Assembly: GCA_006503535.1 (NCBI GenBank)
Contig: QYRS01000010.1
Location: 1,984,001 to 2,048,000, forward strand
Direction: 5' to 3'
DNA: 64,000 nucleotides
DNA from: Arthrinium phaeospermum
Lineage: Eukaryota; Ascomycota; Sordariomycetes; Amphisphaeriales; Apiosporaceae
The position numbers were made by a program, and so were the translations under genes. Below, piece after piece: positions 33,801 through 45,282 of the stretch; within the stretch, counting starts at the first letter, position 1; each line of letters begins with the position of its first letter. The notes under the pieces were generated by a model. The model saw only the letters and a list, made by a program, of their open reading frames with translations. It was not told where the DNA came from and did no database searches.

Positions 33801-35091
33801 ATGCTCTCCTACTCGCAGCATATACTCGCTGCCACCCTGGGCTGGACCTTGCTGCCAATCCAATGCCTCTCCATACCATATCCCCCATCAGCTCCTGACT
33901 TGGTTCGGCGTCAAGTCAGCACGAGAGCCCCGGATCCCAGTAAGTATCATGTCCAGTCGATACAGCATCATCCGAAATCCCTAAACACATATTTCCATGA
34001 CTCAGACAGCATGCAGACGCTGACACTCCACCTGCACGTGATGATTAGTCGACCAAGCCAGCTTTGATACGATCTTGCACTTTGCCAAATATGCCGGCAC
34101 ATACTCTACAGCGCCATGCAAGAAACCGCCCCAGGGAGCCGCCGTGGTGGCGTTTGCGCAAAACGACACGACAAAGACGCAGCAGACCCTGTTTCGCAAC
34201 GACGGCGACAAGGAGATCGTCCTGGCCTTCCCGGGCACCATCGACATTAAGGATATCGGGACCGACCTCAACTTCCCCCAGGTGCCGCATCCGGCTTGCG
34301 ACGGCTGTGCCGTCCACGAAGGCGTCTATGAGGGCTGGCTTAGCGTTGCCGACCAGACCATGGGGCAGGTGAAGGATGCCAAGCAAGCCACTCCCAACTT
34401 CCAGTTTATTGTTGTCGGCCACAGGTCAGTCTCTCGGATGCTTTTTCTTTTTTGGTCATGCTGCCGTCAGAAACCTTCCACAGAGTGCAACGGCTGACCC
34501 GTAATTCACATCTTAGTCTCGGAGGAGGTCTGGCAAACATGGCGTTTGTCGATATGCAACGTGCCGGAATCAAGGTGGATCGCGTCGTTACCTTCGGGGA
34601 GCTGGCCGTTGGCAATGGCAAGTACGCCGACCACGTCGACTCGATCGCGGGTGCTACCGACGACCCGTCCCAGCCCGGCATGTTCATGAGGGTGACCCAC
34701 GCTAACGGTACGAGGCAGTCATCAGGACTCCCATTCCTCTATATGTCAACGAACACTGACCACCAATGATAGACGGGGTTCCGCTTCTACCCCCCAACGC
34801 ACTCACGAGCATCATCGGACAAGACTTTATTCAACACCGCACCGAGTACTGGGCCAATGACGGGCCCGACGGGGCTGCACCGAACATTTCTACGACATTC
34901 AGGTGCTATGGACAAGGGTCCGAAGCGTGCAATACGGGACAGCGCGGGATTGGAATAAACGAGGCTCATGTCTTTTATCCGTAAGTGGCTGGCCCGTTGC
35001 TCCCCTTTCTCAATCATATGCTTTTCTCGTGATGCGACCTGTGCTGAGTGGTGAATCAGGGGCTTGAATGTACTCTCCTGTGGCCTCTGAA
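33801..35091 (+). CDS. Secreted class 3 (Rhizomucor-type) triacylglycerol lipase
   Basis: Five exons: 33801-33939, 34049-34424, 34517-34707, 34773-34980 and 35061-35091; 314 aa. A signal peptide (MLSYSQHILAATLGWTLLPI) and a short propeptide ending in RR lead the mature enzyme. The nucleophile elbow GHSLGGG (Ser172) is rebuilt by splicing exons 2 and 3. The other triad members are Asp236 in HANDGVPLLPP and His301 in NEAHVFYPGLN. Exon 4 runs into a TAA contained in a CCGTAAGT donor; splicing to 35061 gives the ending YPGLNVLSCGL, which matches the H-x-x-Y-x-G-[IL]-N-x-x-x-C end of this family. It hydrolyses triacylglycerols or related esters outside the cell. It lies between the two tyrosine-rich paralogues. 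Confidence 0.9.
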
Positions 35092-36146
35092 GCAGGGTTT
35101 GGGAAACAATTATTGCTATATCATGCACTAGGGTCCACAAAAGGGCGAGGATACGATGTATGGGCATGAGGACGATCACGACCCTATTAGCCAACTACCG
35201 CCATGCACAACCGGGCATTTTGATGAGCTCACATCACGTCGTCGAATTGAGCTGCTTGGAGGAAGTAATTCGAAATCTGGTGGGCCTGATGATGAAGACG
35301 AAGAGGATGAATCCAAGACTCAAGAACGACCGGCTTGGGACAGGAAAGGAAAAATGTTGCAGGCGACAAAGAGCAAGATATGACATACGATAAACTTATG
35401 GCTAGTTAAGTAATACAGAGCTCTGGGGAGTAGAATAACCTCGATGCTAGAGCGAAATGAGCATGCTTAGTGATATGTACTTAATGAGATCTGTGGTCTC
35501 GCTCGCGTGCCTTGGCCACTGCCGCGCTAATTACCCCTATTTTTAATTCAAAATTCCACTGGTTGCAGAAGCGGCTGCAAAACAACCCACGTATGAAACC
35601 AAAGTCACGTCTGTGTCCCTCTTGAAGTCATCAGAGACGCTTCGAAATTGTCCTGTAGACTAGGTAGCCGACTTTCCAGTGGCCACAGTCGCAATAACGA
35701 CGCACCAGGAGTGCGCCCAAAATATGTGTGTCAGCTGTTTTCACAACCCACACAAACAAATCTCAGTGTTGGTCAAGATTTTGTTATATAGTAGGTCATT
35801 GAGGCTTTGTTGAGCTATGCATCTAGGTCTTTGAGTCAACAGGCGTAGCATACTCAGGAGCACAGGAAGTGACGACGATGTACGATGTCAACATGACTGT
35901 TATTCTTCACTTCGTGTATATAGCCATACCATGAGACTCACATACGTAGCGAATGACTCCAACTAACATCTGTCATACTGAATACATGCAAATAAGCCAA
36001 TGGAGTATAAGTTCTCAGGCTTGTCCAGGTCCAAAGCAAAACATACGCTTTCCCAAAGAGAAAACAACATCGAGCAAGATTGATTTCAGCGAATAACACA
36101 TTTCACAGAATTTTCTACCACGAAGTGCTAGCCCAAAGCAACCACC
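35092..36146. other. Intergenic region upstream of paralogue B
   Basis: No supported gene. It is moderately AT-rich and presumably carries the 5' region of the small tyrosine-rich gene at 36147. Confidence 0.4.
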
Positions 36147-36523
36147 ATGTACGGATACAATTATGCAGGAAGATCCGGAGCTGGCGGCGGCTACGATCTG
36201 CCACATTGGTAAGCGCCTACACGACCCCCCCTTCCCTCTTTCAAGAGAAACCGACTTTTGTGGCAAGGAACTAGGCACCACTAATCAGAACTGCGGGATT
36301 CGATAGGCAATGGAACATGCCCGGCGCCGGAACCAACTACCAGGATGAGCACTTGAACATCGCCAACGGGTACCGGACCCTTCCCTACCCCTACATGAGC
36401 AACCAGCCCGGCACGGGGTTCGATGCGGGCGCGTACCAGTCGCCGTCGTACATGTATCCCTCGCTGCACAGCTATATGAACGAGTATTCGTACCCACCAC
36501 AATGGGGACCTTACGGGTATTAG
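36147..36523 (+). CDS. Small tyrosine/glycine/proline-rich protein, paralogue B
   Basis: Two exons, 36147-36208 and 36307-36523, with a 98-nt phase-2 intron (GTAAGC...GATAG) splitting a Trp codon; 92 aa. The start is MYGYNYAGRSGAGGGYDLPHW, followed by GAGTNY, NIANGYRTLP, QPGTGFDAGAYQSPSYMYP and an ending of YPPQWGPYGY. Against paralogue A (31208-31560) about 40 of ~85 aligned positions are identical and the intron is at the same place and phase. Tyrosine is unusually frequent, with Gly and Pro; there is no signal peptide or transmembrane segment. No known family was recognised. A role in a self-associating matrix or in stress or development is speculation. Confidence 0.85.
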
Positions 36524-37467
36524 GTGGCAACTTGCGTAGCCAGAAAGCCCGCCTGACGGGAGGGGAAACCAAAGTTTGAAGCGTGTAAGCCAGAGTGCAA
36601 CATATGATTACTTGTCCGTAAATGTTACAAACATGGGCATTCGGTGAACACGGTTACCGTGTAGTGATCCTTGATAGTAATACAATACATGCAGGCCTCG
36701 TCTAATCCTTCTAGACCGTCGCATAAGCTGGTTTAATCGTTTTGTGACATGTCAGCCAGAAAAGTGATATCCGACTGACGCCCCCGAGAGCTGATCATGC
36801 TGTATGCAAGCTGGTGCCGAAACAGCATGCATCTGCGTCCAAACGTGCATGACTATACATATTCCGCGCGGCATATAGTAAGTACTTGTCTGTCCATACG
36901 AGCGTCTTTTTTTACGAGGGGCCGGCGCGATATGCAGGGACCTACCGGAACCCGAGGAGTAGGCCGCCCCCATTTTTTCCCATCGGACATCTTGCTTCAA
37001 TCGAGCTTACGCCCGCCCGGGAAACCCACTCTCGATAAGCTCCGCTGCAGAACACTGGCGAGATGCCAGGGTCCTCAGGGTAGCCTCCCAGCATAGTGCC
37101 GGACGCATCATCGCCTAGTGCCCGGCGCCTGAACCAATCGCAGCCGGCCTAGTCGCCCGAGCTGGGCCAGGATCTCCGCCACCATTCTTCACACCGCCGC
37201 TCCGCCCGCCCAAATGCTGCAAGGCACACGCAGCACGCACGCACGCACACGCAACGAAGCTTCTTTTCTGCACCCACGCCTGCGATACATACCGAGGCAT
37301 CGCTCCCGACTTATCGAACCACCTTTTCTATCCTCCGTCGTGGAACCCCATCTCTTCCTGCAGGTACAAAAAGCAAAGAGAAAGCAGGTCGGATTCCCAA
37401 GGACCAACACCATATCACACAAACCCTTTTTCGCTCCCCGTCTATAACCCCCTCACACTCGGACAAA
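36524..37467. other. Intergenic region
   Basis: It has an ACGCACGCACGCACACGCAACG repeat-like tract split near 37233-37255 and a C/T/A-rich leader before the SDR start at 37468. No gene is seen. Confidence 0.4.
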
Positions 37468-38450
37468 ATGCAGGCCCTCATGGACCCCACGGCCACCTAC
37501 ACCATCCCGGCCCGCCCGCTGACCTGGCTCATCACGGGCTGCTCGTCGGGCTTCGGCCTGGCCCTGGCGCGCGTCGTGCGGGCGCAGGGCCACCGGGTCG
37601 TCGCCACCTCGCGCAACCCGTCCAAGACGCCCGAGCTCGTCGCCGAGTTCAACGGCGGCGCCGAGGGCGACGGCTGCCGCTGGGAGACGCTCGACATCGA
37701 CAACCCGACAGCGGGGCCCTGATCAAGAAGCTCGAGGACGAGGGCGTCCAGATCGATGTGCTCGTGAATAACGCCGGCTTCGCCATCTACGGAGCCGCCG
37801 AGCACTTCTCCGACGAGGAGGTGCACCGCCAGTTCGAGACCCTGCTGTTCGCGCCCTTCCGCCTCACCCGTGCCGTCATGCCCTACATGCGCGCCCGCCA
37901 GTTCGGCATCATCGTCAACATCAGCTCCGCCTCGAGCCTGGCGTCGCTGCCGGCCATGTCGATCTACGGAGGCGCCAAGGCCGGCCTGGATGGTAAGCGG
38001 GTCCCCTTCCCCCTCAACTGTGTGGCAAACCAAAGCTGACACCATTCAACCCCTGCAGCCGTCATGAAGACCTTCGCCCTCGAAGTCAAGGACTTCAACG
38101 TCCGCATGCTCAACGTGAACCCCGGCACCTTCGACACGGGCATGGCCAACGCGCTGCAGTACCAGGCCGCCGGCATCGACGGCGCCTACGCGGACAAGGC
38201 CGTCGGCAAGATGCTCGGCTACATGAAGTCGGGCACCGCCGTGCTCAACGGCGACGTCCAGAAGGGCGTCCAGGCCATGTACGACGTCATCATGGGCGTC
38301 GGCCCCGGCGAGGGCCGCCTCAACGAGCCCCACCTGCCCCTCGGCGCCGGCGCCGCCTACTTCGTCTCCCAGCAGGCCGCCGCCGCCCAGCGCACCCTGG
38401 CGGCTTTCGGCGAGCTGAGCAAGAGCGTCGACAAGGCGCCGGCTGCTTAG
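37468..38450 (+). CDS. Short-chain dehydrogenase/reductase with a one-base frameshift
   Basis: Two exons, 37468-37992 and 38059-38450 (intron GTAAGC...TGCAG, phase 1). Exon 1 contains TGCSSGFG (cofactor loop), NNAG and the catalytic Y-GGA-K of SIYGGAKAGLD; exon 2 continues VMKTFALEVKDFNVRMLNVNPG. Around 37700-37710 the frame breaks: the text before it reads LDIDNPTAGP then stop, while the sequence after it continues in the +1-shifted frame as ALIKKLEDEGVQIDVLVNNAG. One missing G near 37706 explains it, and the exon phase sums correctly only with that base. An intact gene would give about 305 aa. The family resembles fungal SDRs acting on small alcohols or ketones. Either a sequencing error or a very recent mutation is likely. 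Confidence 0.85.
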
Positions 38451-38602
38451 GTGTCGGGTTTCGTTAGGGAATGAGCAATTGGTAAATAAGTGAATTATAG
38501 AATAAATCTTAATCTAAGGAAGTAAAAATGCCCACACAGACATTGGCCATCTAGATCTTCCCCTCGGCGTGAAAGTGAATGCTACTTACCCGATCGCGGT
38601 AT

Positions 38603-39987
38603 TTACAGGCATTGCGAGTACCCTAATTAAGATCAGCAGAGAGCACGAAGGGGGACAGTTCGAGGGTGACTTACATTCGTTCGACACCTTGCAAGTGAAC
38701 GGCGAGGCGCAAGTCTTGCAGCCCGTGTAGCCCTAACATATGGATTAGCGATCGAGAAGCTTTCGTCTGGGTATTTATTCGATACTTACTTGTCCGCCAC
38801 ACTGAGCGTACTGCGCGGCCGCGCAACCGCCCCCGCCTCCACCTCCATTACCGTTAGTAGGGCTAGGTGCAGCCGTGGTAGTCGTTGGGGTACCGGGGTT
38901 AGAGCCGCCACCACCACCGCCACCGCCTCCCTGCATAGCAAGAAACGTTTAGCATTCGACTCAAGTCGACCGAGAGACTTGGAAGTGATAAGGGGGTCGG
39001 TCCACTTACGATAATGCCGAACCACTTCAAATCCTCCTCTCCCTGGACGGGCACCGTGTGCCCAATGCTAGGACAGTAGATACCCTGCAGCCGGTCGCCG
39101 AAGATGTACTTGGTGCACTGCTGAATCGGCGTCCCGCCCAACGTCTGGACGGGCGCCTGGTAGTTGTACCCGTCGACGCCGGCCCACTCCTTGATGGTCT
39201 CGTTGTAGTTGTTGGGGTAGAGGGTGGTGTCGCTACCACCATGATAAATCTGCAAACGCGGGTAGCTGCCGGCGTAGCCCGGGTACATCTTGCGCACCGT
39301 CGCCGCCCACTGCTCCGGCGTGGCCCGCGAGTTGCCCTGCGAGCACGTCGAGTTCCACCCGTTCACCGTCCCCGTGTAGAAGCAGCCCGCGGGCACGCCG
39401 TTGTACACGCTGCCGGCGGCGAACATGTCGGGGTAGGTCGCGGCCATGACGTTCTAGCGACAAGAAAAACAGATGTTGTAATTAGAGTCTGGATCCCCTT
39501 AGGAGGAGGGGGGAAGAGAAGGCAAGCTTACCGTCATCATAGCCCCCGAAGAACTGCCCGTCACGAAGACACGGCTCGCATCGGCGCCGTACTTGCCCAG
39601 GGTGTACGTGACCATGTTGGCGATGGAGTTGCTGTTGGCGCCGCCGTTGTGGGTGAGCGTGGCCGTCGACGAGACGTCCCAGCAGGTGCCCGAGTAGGGC
39701 GACTCGGGGTAGATGACGATGAAGCCGTGCTGGTCCGCGAGGCGCGCGTAGGGCGTCGACTGGTAGTAGCTGGTGCCGGTGCCCTGGCAGTGGTGGATAG
39801 CGACGACGACGGCCGGCTTGGACGCCACGTTGTTGGGCACGTAGATGAACATCTTGGCCCCCGACGGGTTCGAGCCGAAGCCCGACACCTGCTGCAGCGA
39901 GGCGCGCTTGGCCAGCTGCTCAGGCTCCGCGGCGGTGAGCCGGCAGAGGGCCAGCAGCGAGGTGCTGAGCACCGAGAGGAACTTCAT
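38603..39987 (-). CDS. Secreted CE1 acetylxylan/feruloyl-type esterase with C-terminal CBM1
   Basis: Five exons on the minus strand: 39532-39987, 39010-39453, 38790-38930, 38675-38732 and 38603-38622; 372 aa. A signal peptide (MKFLSVLSTSLLALCRLTAA) precedes the PHB-depolymerase-type esterase fold with oxyanion region AIHHCQGTGTSYY and nucleophile GSSSG (Ser146). The His region is QGIYCPSIGHTVPVQGEEDLKW. Exon 3 encodes a poly-Gly/Ser/Thr/Pro linker and the start of a fungal cellulose-binding module (AQCGGQ); exon 4 adds GYTGCKTCASPFTCKVSNE and the 20-nt exon 5 adds YSQCL. Such enzymes remove acetyl (or feruloyl) groups from xylan during plant cell wall breakdown; acetylxylan esterase is the likelier activity. 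Expression is probably controlled by plant polysaccharide regulators, but no site was identified. Confidence 0.93.
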
Positions 39988-40946
39988 CTTGGAGATGTTG
40001 ATCGGCGCGATGCTGAGTTTGGAATGGGGAGGGATGGGTGACCAAAGAAGATCTCGCGCCGATCAGTGGCCGGGGCTGCCACTCTTATAGATGCATCATG
40101 TCCGGTTTGTGGTGCTAGCTCGGATGGCATGGCTCCGTGTGGCACTCTCACTGAGCTGCTGATTGCAGGGCTTGGGCTCCGCATTTGCTCAGAGACGGTT
40201 CGACTTGGAGCCACCCGATGCCCGTCCGCTGGGCCGGAGCATCGGCGCAGATCGCATGGAGAAAGCACCCCTGTCGTCTATTCAGGTGTACGTGTGTTGC
40301 TCACGTCGACCAACCATGCTTGCTGTTCTGTGTTGAACTGGCAAGTCCACGAATCAGAAGTGACAACGAATCGACACTGAAATAGCTAGGTGAATTGCCT
40401 GCTACTACTGCACGTATATCTGGCAATGTACGAATAAGCATGTAAAGACTGCATGATCTCTCAAGATTGACCTGACCATCGCTCTTCCCTTTTCGGCGTC
40501 GCGGAGATTTAATGTTTCTGGCTCCGTGCTACAGGGGATTTTCCGCCAATTGGCCGCTAACTGACACCCTGGGAGAACCCACTTTGCACCAACAATCATC
40601 ATCCCCTGCGAGTTTGATGGCTGCATCTTTGGAACCATGAACTGACCAAGTACGATCAAAACCAGAAGTCTAGAATGGTCTGATGGACGATTGAGCAAAC
40701 GCTAGGATGTCGTACTTTGGCATGTCCGGGCGAACGGCTCAGTCGAAGACGTGCCAAGGACGCACGTATTTTCAGGTTCACTCGAACCACGCTCGGATCA
40801 AGATCGAAAGACAGAGAAGTAGAGAAACACTCGGCTAGGGGGTATCATTATATAGCCTCTAATATCCAATCTACTAACGCAATGCCCGTATTCGTAAATG
40901 CTAAACGTACTTCAATGGCAAAAGAGAACAATTCAAAAGACGCAGC
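39988..40946. other. Intergenic region
   Basis: It holds the CE1 esterase promoter on its left side and the 3' flank of the MFS gene on its right. No supported gene. Confidence 0.4.
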
Positions 40947-42910
40947 CTAGACCGTCTCCTTCTCGCCGTTCGCGCCAGCCCGGGCGACGCCGTCGCGGCC
41001 CTCTGTGGGCTTGAGGGACTTCAAGCCCGTCTTGTGCTCCGTGTGCTCCTTGCTCAGCTTCTTCTGCCCGATGAGGGGGCTGAGGAGCAGGCCCAGCGCC
41101 GCGAAGCACGTGTACATGATGTACATGGTCTGCAGGCTGTTCCAGTACGCGCCCTTGGCGACGGCGCCCGGCTCGCCCTGCAGCGCCGCCACGACGGCCA
41201 CGTTGCCGCCCGCCGAGCCGCCCGACAGCTGGTCCGCCAGCTTGGGGCCCAGCGCGGCCAGCAGCTGCGGGTGCTGCTTCTGCATCTGGTTCTGGAAGAC
41301 GACGCCGCCGATGACGACCGAGATGGACGTGGCGAGCTGGCGGACGAAGCCGAAGGCCGACGTGGCGGACGCGATGTTGTGGGGTTCGACCGACGACTGC
41401 AGCGCGATGAGGGGCGACTGGAAGTTCGGTCCGGTGCCGATACCCGCGACGATCTGGAAGATGATGATCTTGGCCCAGTTGTAGCTGGTGTCCAGGTCGA
41501 TGAAGAGGCCGAAGCCCAGCGTCATGACGGCCATGCCGAAGATGATGGGCGGCAGGTACTGGCCCGTCTTCTTCATCCACACGCCCGTCCCGGCCGAGAC
41601 GAAGGACAGCGACAGCGCGTAGGGCAGGATGTAGACGCCCGAGAGGAGGGCGTTGGCGCCGAGCACGGCCTGGAAGTAGAGCGGGAGGTAGTAGGAGCCC
41701 GAGATGAAGCAGAAGCCGTGGCAGAAGCTGACGGCGAACGCGGCCACGTTGGCGCGGTTCTTGAAGAGCGACAGCGGGATGACCGGGTACTTGGCGATCC
41801 GGGTCTCGACCACGAAGAAGAGGCCGATGGTGAAGATGCCGAAGACGATGAGGCAGATGACCGCCGCCGAGTTCCAGGGGTACATGACGTCGCCGAACTC
41901 CAGGCCGAAGAGGAACATGAGCGTGCCGCCGATGATCAGCAGACTGCCCAGCCAGTCAATGGCGGCAAGACCCTCGCGCAGGGGCGTCTTGGGGTTGTGC
42001 AGCTTGAGTACAAATACGAGAATGGCAAAGCCCACTGCAGAGATGGGGAGGTTGACGTAGAAGCACCAGCGCCAGGTGACTTTAGAGGTGAAAACGCCAC
42101 CCTAATGAATATTAGCCACAAGGTGTTCAACGGGGCAAGTAAGGGCTTGAAAAAACGTACCAAAACTGGGCCTATCGCGGATGCGATTGCCCACACCATC
42201 CCTAGAACGCCGTAGTAGATACCACGCGTGCGCATGGAGAAGAGGTCGCTGATACAGATGTTGACGAGGACGACGATGCCACCGCCGCCGGCGCCCTGGA
42301 TAGCCCGGGCGGCAATGAGCATGCCCATGCCGTTGGAGAGCGCGCAGAGGAGCGAGCCGATCCAGAAAATCGCGACAGCGCCCAGCAACAGGGCCTTGCG
42401 GCCGAAGATGTCGCTCAGCTTGCCCCAAGAGGGCACGAGGGCGGCGTTCGCCAGAAGGTAGGCGCTGCCGACCCACGTGTAGCCGACGGGCGACGCGAAC
42501 TCCTGGACAATGGTCGGGACCGCCGTCGCCACAATGGTCACGTCCAGCGCTGCCAGGAACAGCGCCGAGCAGAGCGCCGCCATGATCAGCGTCGTCTCCA
42601 GCTTGGTCCGTCCCGCCTCGGGCGTATCCGCCGGCTTCGGCTGGGCGGCGACGCCACCGTCACCGTGCGCCGGCGCTGTGTCACCCTTCGGCGAGACATG
42701 GTTGGGCCCGCCGGCAGCAGCACCTGTCGCCGGGGCATCCGTGCTCCCATTGTGCGGCGATTGGTTGTGGTTGTGATTATGGTTTGCGCCTTGCTCTTGT
42801 TTGATGCTTGGCGAGGAATTGGTCGTTGCTGCTTTCGCTGTGTCGGCAGTAGGTTCTGCCCCACCTCGCTCGACCTCGTGCAGCGTGTCGGAAGTGTCCG
42901 ACGCTGCCAT
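40947..42910 (-). CDS. MFS multidrug exporter, DHA2 (14-helix) type
   Basis: Two exons on the minus strand, 42161-42910 and 40947-42101, with a 59-nt phase-0 intron (GTACGT...CATTAG); 634 aa from MAASDTSDT. The frame is open 48 codons further upstream, but that stretch looks like leader. The N-terminal ~105 residues are polar (His/Asn and Gly/Ala-rich). Then come TM1 (ALDVTIVATAVPTIV), motif A GKLSDIFGRK, RAIQGAGGGGIVVLVNI, and motif C at the splice junction (ASAIGPVLGGVFTSKVTWRW, FYVNLP). About 14 spans are seen, and the tail is cytosolic and basic. DHA2 members export drugs, mycotoxins or other small molecules by proton antiport at the plasma membrane. No biosynthetic backbone gene is next to it. 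Confidence 0.93.
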
Positions 42911-44415
42911 GACCTCGGTTTCTTCCTCGAAGTTAAGTTCTTGACGTTGCAGTAGAAAGCTTGTTAGGGGCTCGTAACAGACGGATAGTCCAAAAAGGAG
43001 AGAAGTATATGCAGAATTAAAAAGGGTAATATTAGAGATGTGTAGTTGATGCAAGGATCGAAGTCAACCGTAGTCAAATCCCGGCATCTAAAGAAATATT
43101 AATATTAAAAATATTTTCGGGCTCCTTTTTCTTACTAATTGATGGCGGTCCAGAAACGCAACGATAGCCCAGGAGATAGTGGATTCGAGACCCTGGTCTA
43201 GTGGGCGCGCCCCGGGGTTTTCTAGATTTGCGGCGGTCTAACTCACATTCCAGTGGGCACATCGCGTCCAAATCGATGATGCGATGACCTGCAATGCGCT
43301 GGGCGTGACGATGCGCTTCGATATTGGCCCTCCCACCCCCTGCCTGCGCGATTGGTTTGAGATGATTGATGCAGCGCCGAATAATATGAAGCCTTCTCTC
43401 GGCAGATAATGACTTGTGTTTACTCGAGTGTCCATAGCAGATACTGCGTCCCGGGTTTGCTTTTGAGTATGCAATGGAACCCACACCCAATGCACCATGC
43501 ACATCGGTTACTAACGTTTATGATCCATCATTTCATCTGCGGAGCGGGAGCCGAGTCAGACAATGAGGCGCGTTGGTGGGATCGGCCCAGACCTCTGTTT
43601 TCTTCCCTCTCCCGAAAAACGTGATCTGATCTCTTCGCACCTTCGTCTCCCCTCAGCCCACGGCAAAGCACCCGTCTGTCCCTTTTGAAACGAGCAAATC
43701 AGAGGGACAGCTCTTCCTCCACATGGATGGCCTGGCGTCGATTTACTCAGACCGGGTTTCCCACCCTGCGATGGCGCCTCCACCAAGGCGATGATAGCGC
43801 CGGAGACAAGTTATGCGGGAAGCCGAGTGCGACACGCCGAGCTCCGAAGCGCCTGGTTTTCTCGTGGCTGCTTGGAGCTCGGGGCTCGGAATTACGCGCA
43901 TAGTGATGGCACGCACCGCATCAAAAGCGCCCAAAAGCGCCGCAGACTTCGCGGCAGTCGACATGGGGCTGAATCTGCGGTTTCGAGCTGCGCTACGACA
44001 AGATGGGACGATATGTCGCTTCAAGCCGAAGCCGTATGGCCGTCGCAATACAGCAATGTTTTGCACAGTAAATGACTGAGCGCACGTTTCCGACCCAGGC
44101 CGGCCGGTGCCGTGCTACAATCGCAGCACTGCCTTCCGCGGAGCTCACGTCAACATGATTGGTAGAATCGCCAATCAAATCAGACATCTTAAAAAAAGCA
44201 CGTTCTGAGATTTGCCTACAGGTTAAGTATTCTTCCCGTTTCTTTTCTCCCAACGTCTCAATGGTGGAGCGTGTGAGATCAGTCAATCGATCTTGAAGCA
44301 CCCCCTGTCAATCGCAAACGCCGCACTGAGGCAGAGATCATTGGTTGCTACATTACTTTCGCTACGCGAATTACCACCAAGTCGCGCGCTTCTAATCAGC
44401 CGCTACCTGGCGCTT
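42911..44415. other. Intergenic region
   Basis: It contains the MFS promoter, a short A/T run (about 43084-43112) and unsupported open frames on both strands near 43700-44080. No gene is called. Confidence 0.4.
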
Positions 44416-45282
44416 CTACACCATGCTTAAAACAAAGGTAAGACACACAGCAAGCCACGTTGCCGGCAACGCGGCCCGAGAAGAAGCAATGCTCGGTGAA
44501 GAAGCACCAGGACTCTCAGCGCTGCCCGTCCCAGACCCCGCCGTCGGCTCGCCCGCCGTCCCCGTCAGCTCTCCCGAGGGGCCCGTGGGCGTGGGCGCCG
44601 CCGTCGTCGCACAAACCGTCTTCGTAGCGCCGACGATACTTGCCCCCTGGTTGTCGACGTCGCACCGCGCCCTGCCCGTCTCGTTACGGACTTTGAAGTC
44701 GATGTTGGCCAGCTCGAAGTCGTAATCCACCTTGCTCGTGCTGTGGGACCATATGCTCGCGACCTGAAAGAACAGCGGCCAGCGCAGCTTGTTCCCGGCG
44801 CCGAAGAGGTACTCGACCAGCTCCGGCGTCTGGCGCCAGACGTGTAGACTCGCGTTGCGGACTTCGCCCGACTCCACCTCGTCGGGCCGCCGCCAGCCCT
44901 TGCGGGAGTCCCCCAGCTTGCCGTTGCTAGAGGGCGAGGCCGTGCCGTTGGCCTGGATCCAGGGGAATGTGTAGATTTCGGTGTCGAGAGAGTCGAGCAC
45001 GGGCACGAACGATATCTCTAGGAAGGAGAGGTACTGGGGTGCGTCCTCGTCTGTTGCTGGCGCCAAAGATGCCGGGTCGGCGAAGGTGATCTCCGGTACG
45101 TCGTAGAGGACGTCTCGGAGGGAGATCACCTCACCCGGTGGCTTGGAGGTGGAGAAGGTCAGGCCGGAAGGGTACACGACGCTGAAGTCAAAATCGCGCC
45201 CTTGGATCCCAGTAGTGTCGCCGCGAACGCCACGCGCGAAGATGGCCGCCGCCACTGTCGCCAAAGCCAGGGACGAATACAT
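44416..45282 (-). CDS. Predicted secreted GPI-anchored protein of unknown function
   Basis: Single exon, 288 aa from MYSSLALATVAAAIFARGVRG, which gives a clear signal peptide; the frame is open upstream, but only this start does so. The mature part (~30-220) looks like a beta-rich domain with several N-glycosylation sequons (NGT, NAS, NET) and segments such as FDFSVVYPSGLTFSTSKPPG and LRWPLFFQVASIW. Then follow a Thr/Pro/Gly/Ser-rich stalk (~225-268) and a hydrophobic C-terminal tail (LPATWLAVCLTFVLSMV) with small residues before it, the pattern of a GPI-attachment signal. It is likely on the cell surface or wall. No enzyme family was recognised. Confidence 0.8.
   Translation of the reverse strand: MYSSLALATVAAAIFARGVRGDTTGIQGRDFDFSVVYPSGLTFSTSKPPGEVISLRDVLYDVPEITFADPASLAPATDEDAPQYLSFLEISFVPVLDSLDTEIYTFPWIQANGTASPSSNGKLGDSRKGWRRPDEVESGEVRNASLHVWRQTPELVEYLFGAGNKLRWPLFFQVASIWSHSTSKVDYDFELANIDFKVRNETGRARCDVDNQGASIVGATKTVCATTAAPTPTGPSGELTGTAGEPTAGSGTGSAESPGASSPSIASSRAALPATWLAVCLTFVLSMV

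Noticed and set aside
41034..42215. 393-codon plus-strand open frame
   Set aside because: It is antisense to the MFS transporter, whose family motifs and intron are unambiguous.
43150..43215. GGATTCGAGACCCTGGTCTAGTGG stretch resembling tRNA boxes
   Set aside because: B-box-like and A-box-like pieces are in the wrong order and no cloverleaf can be formed.
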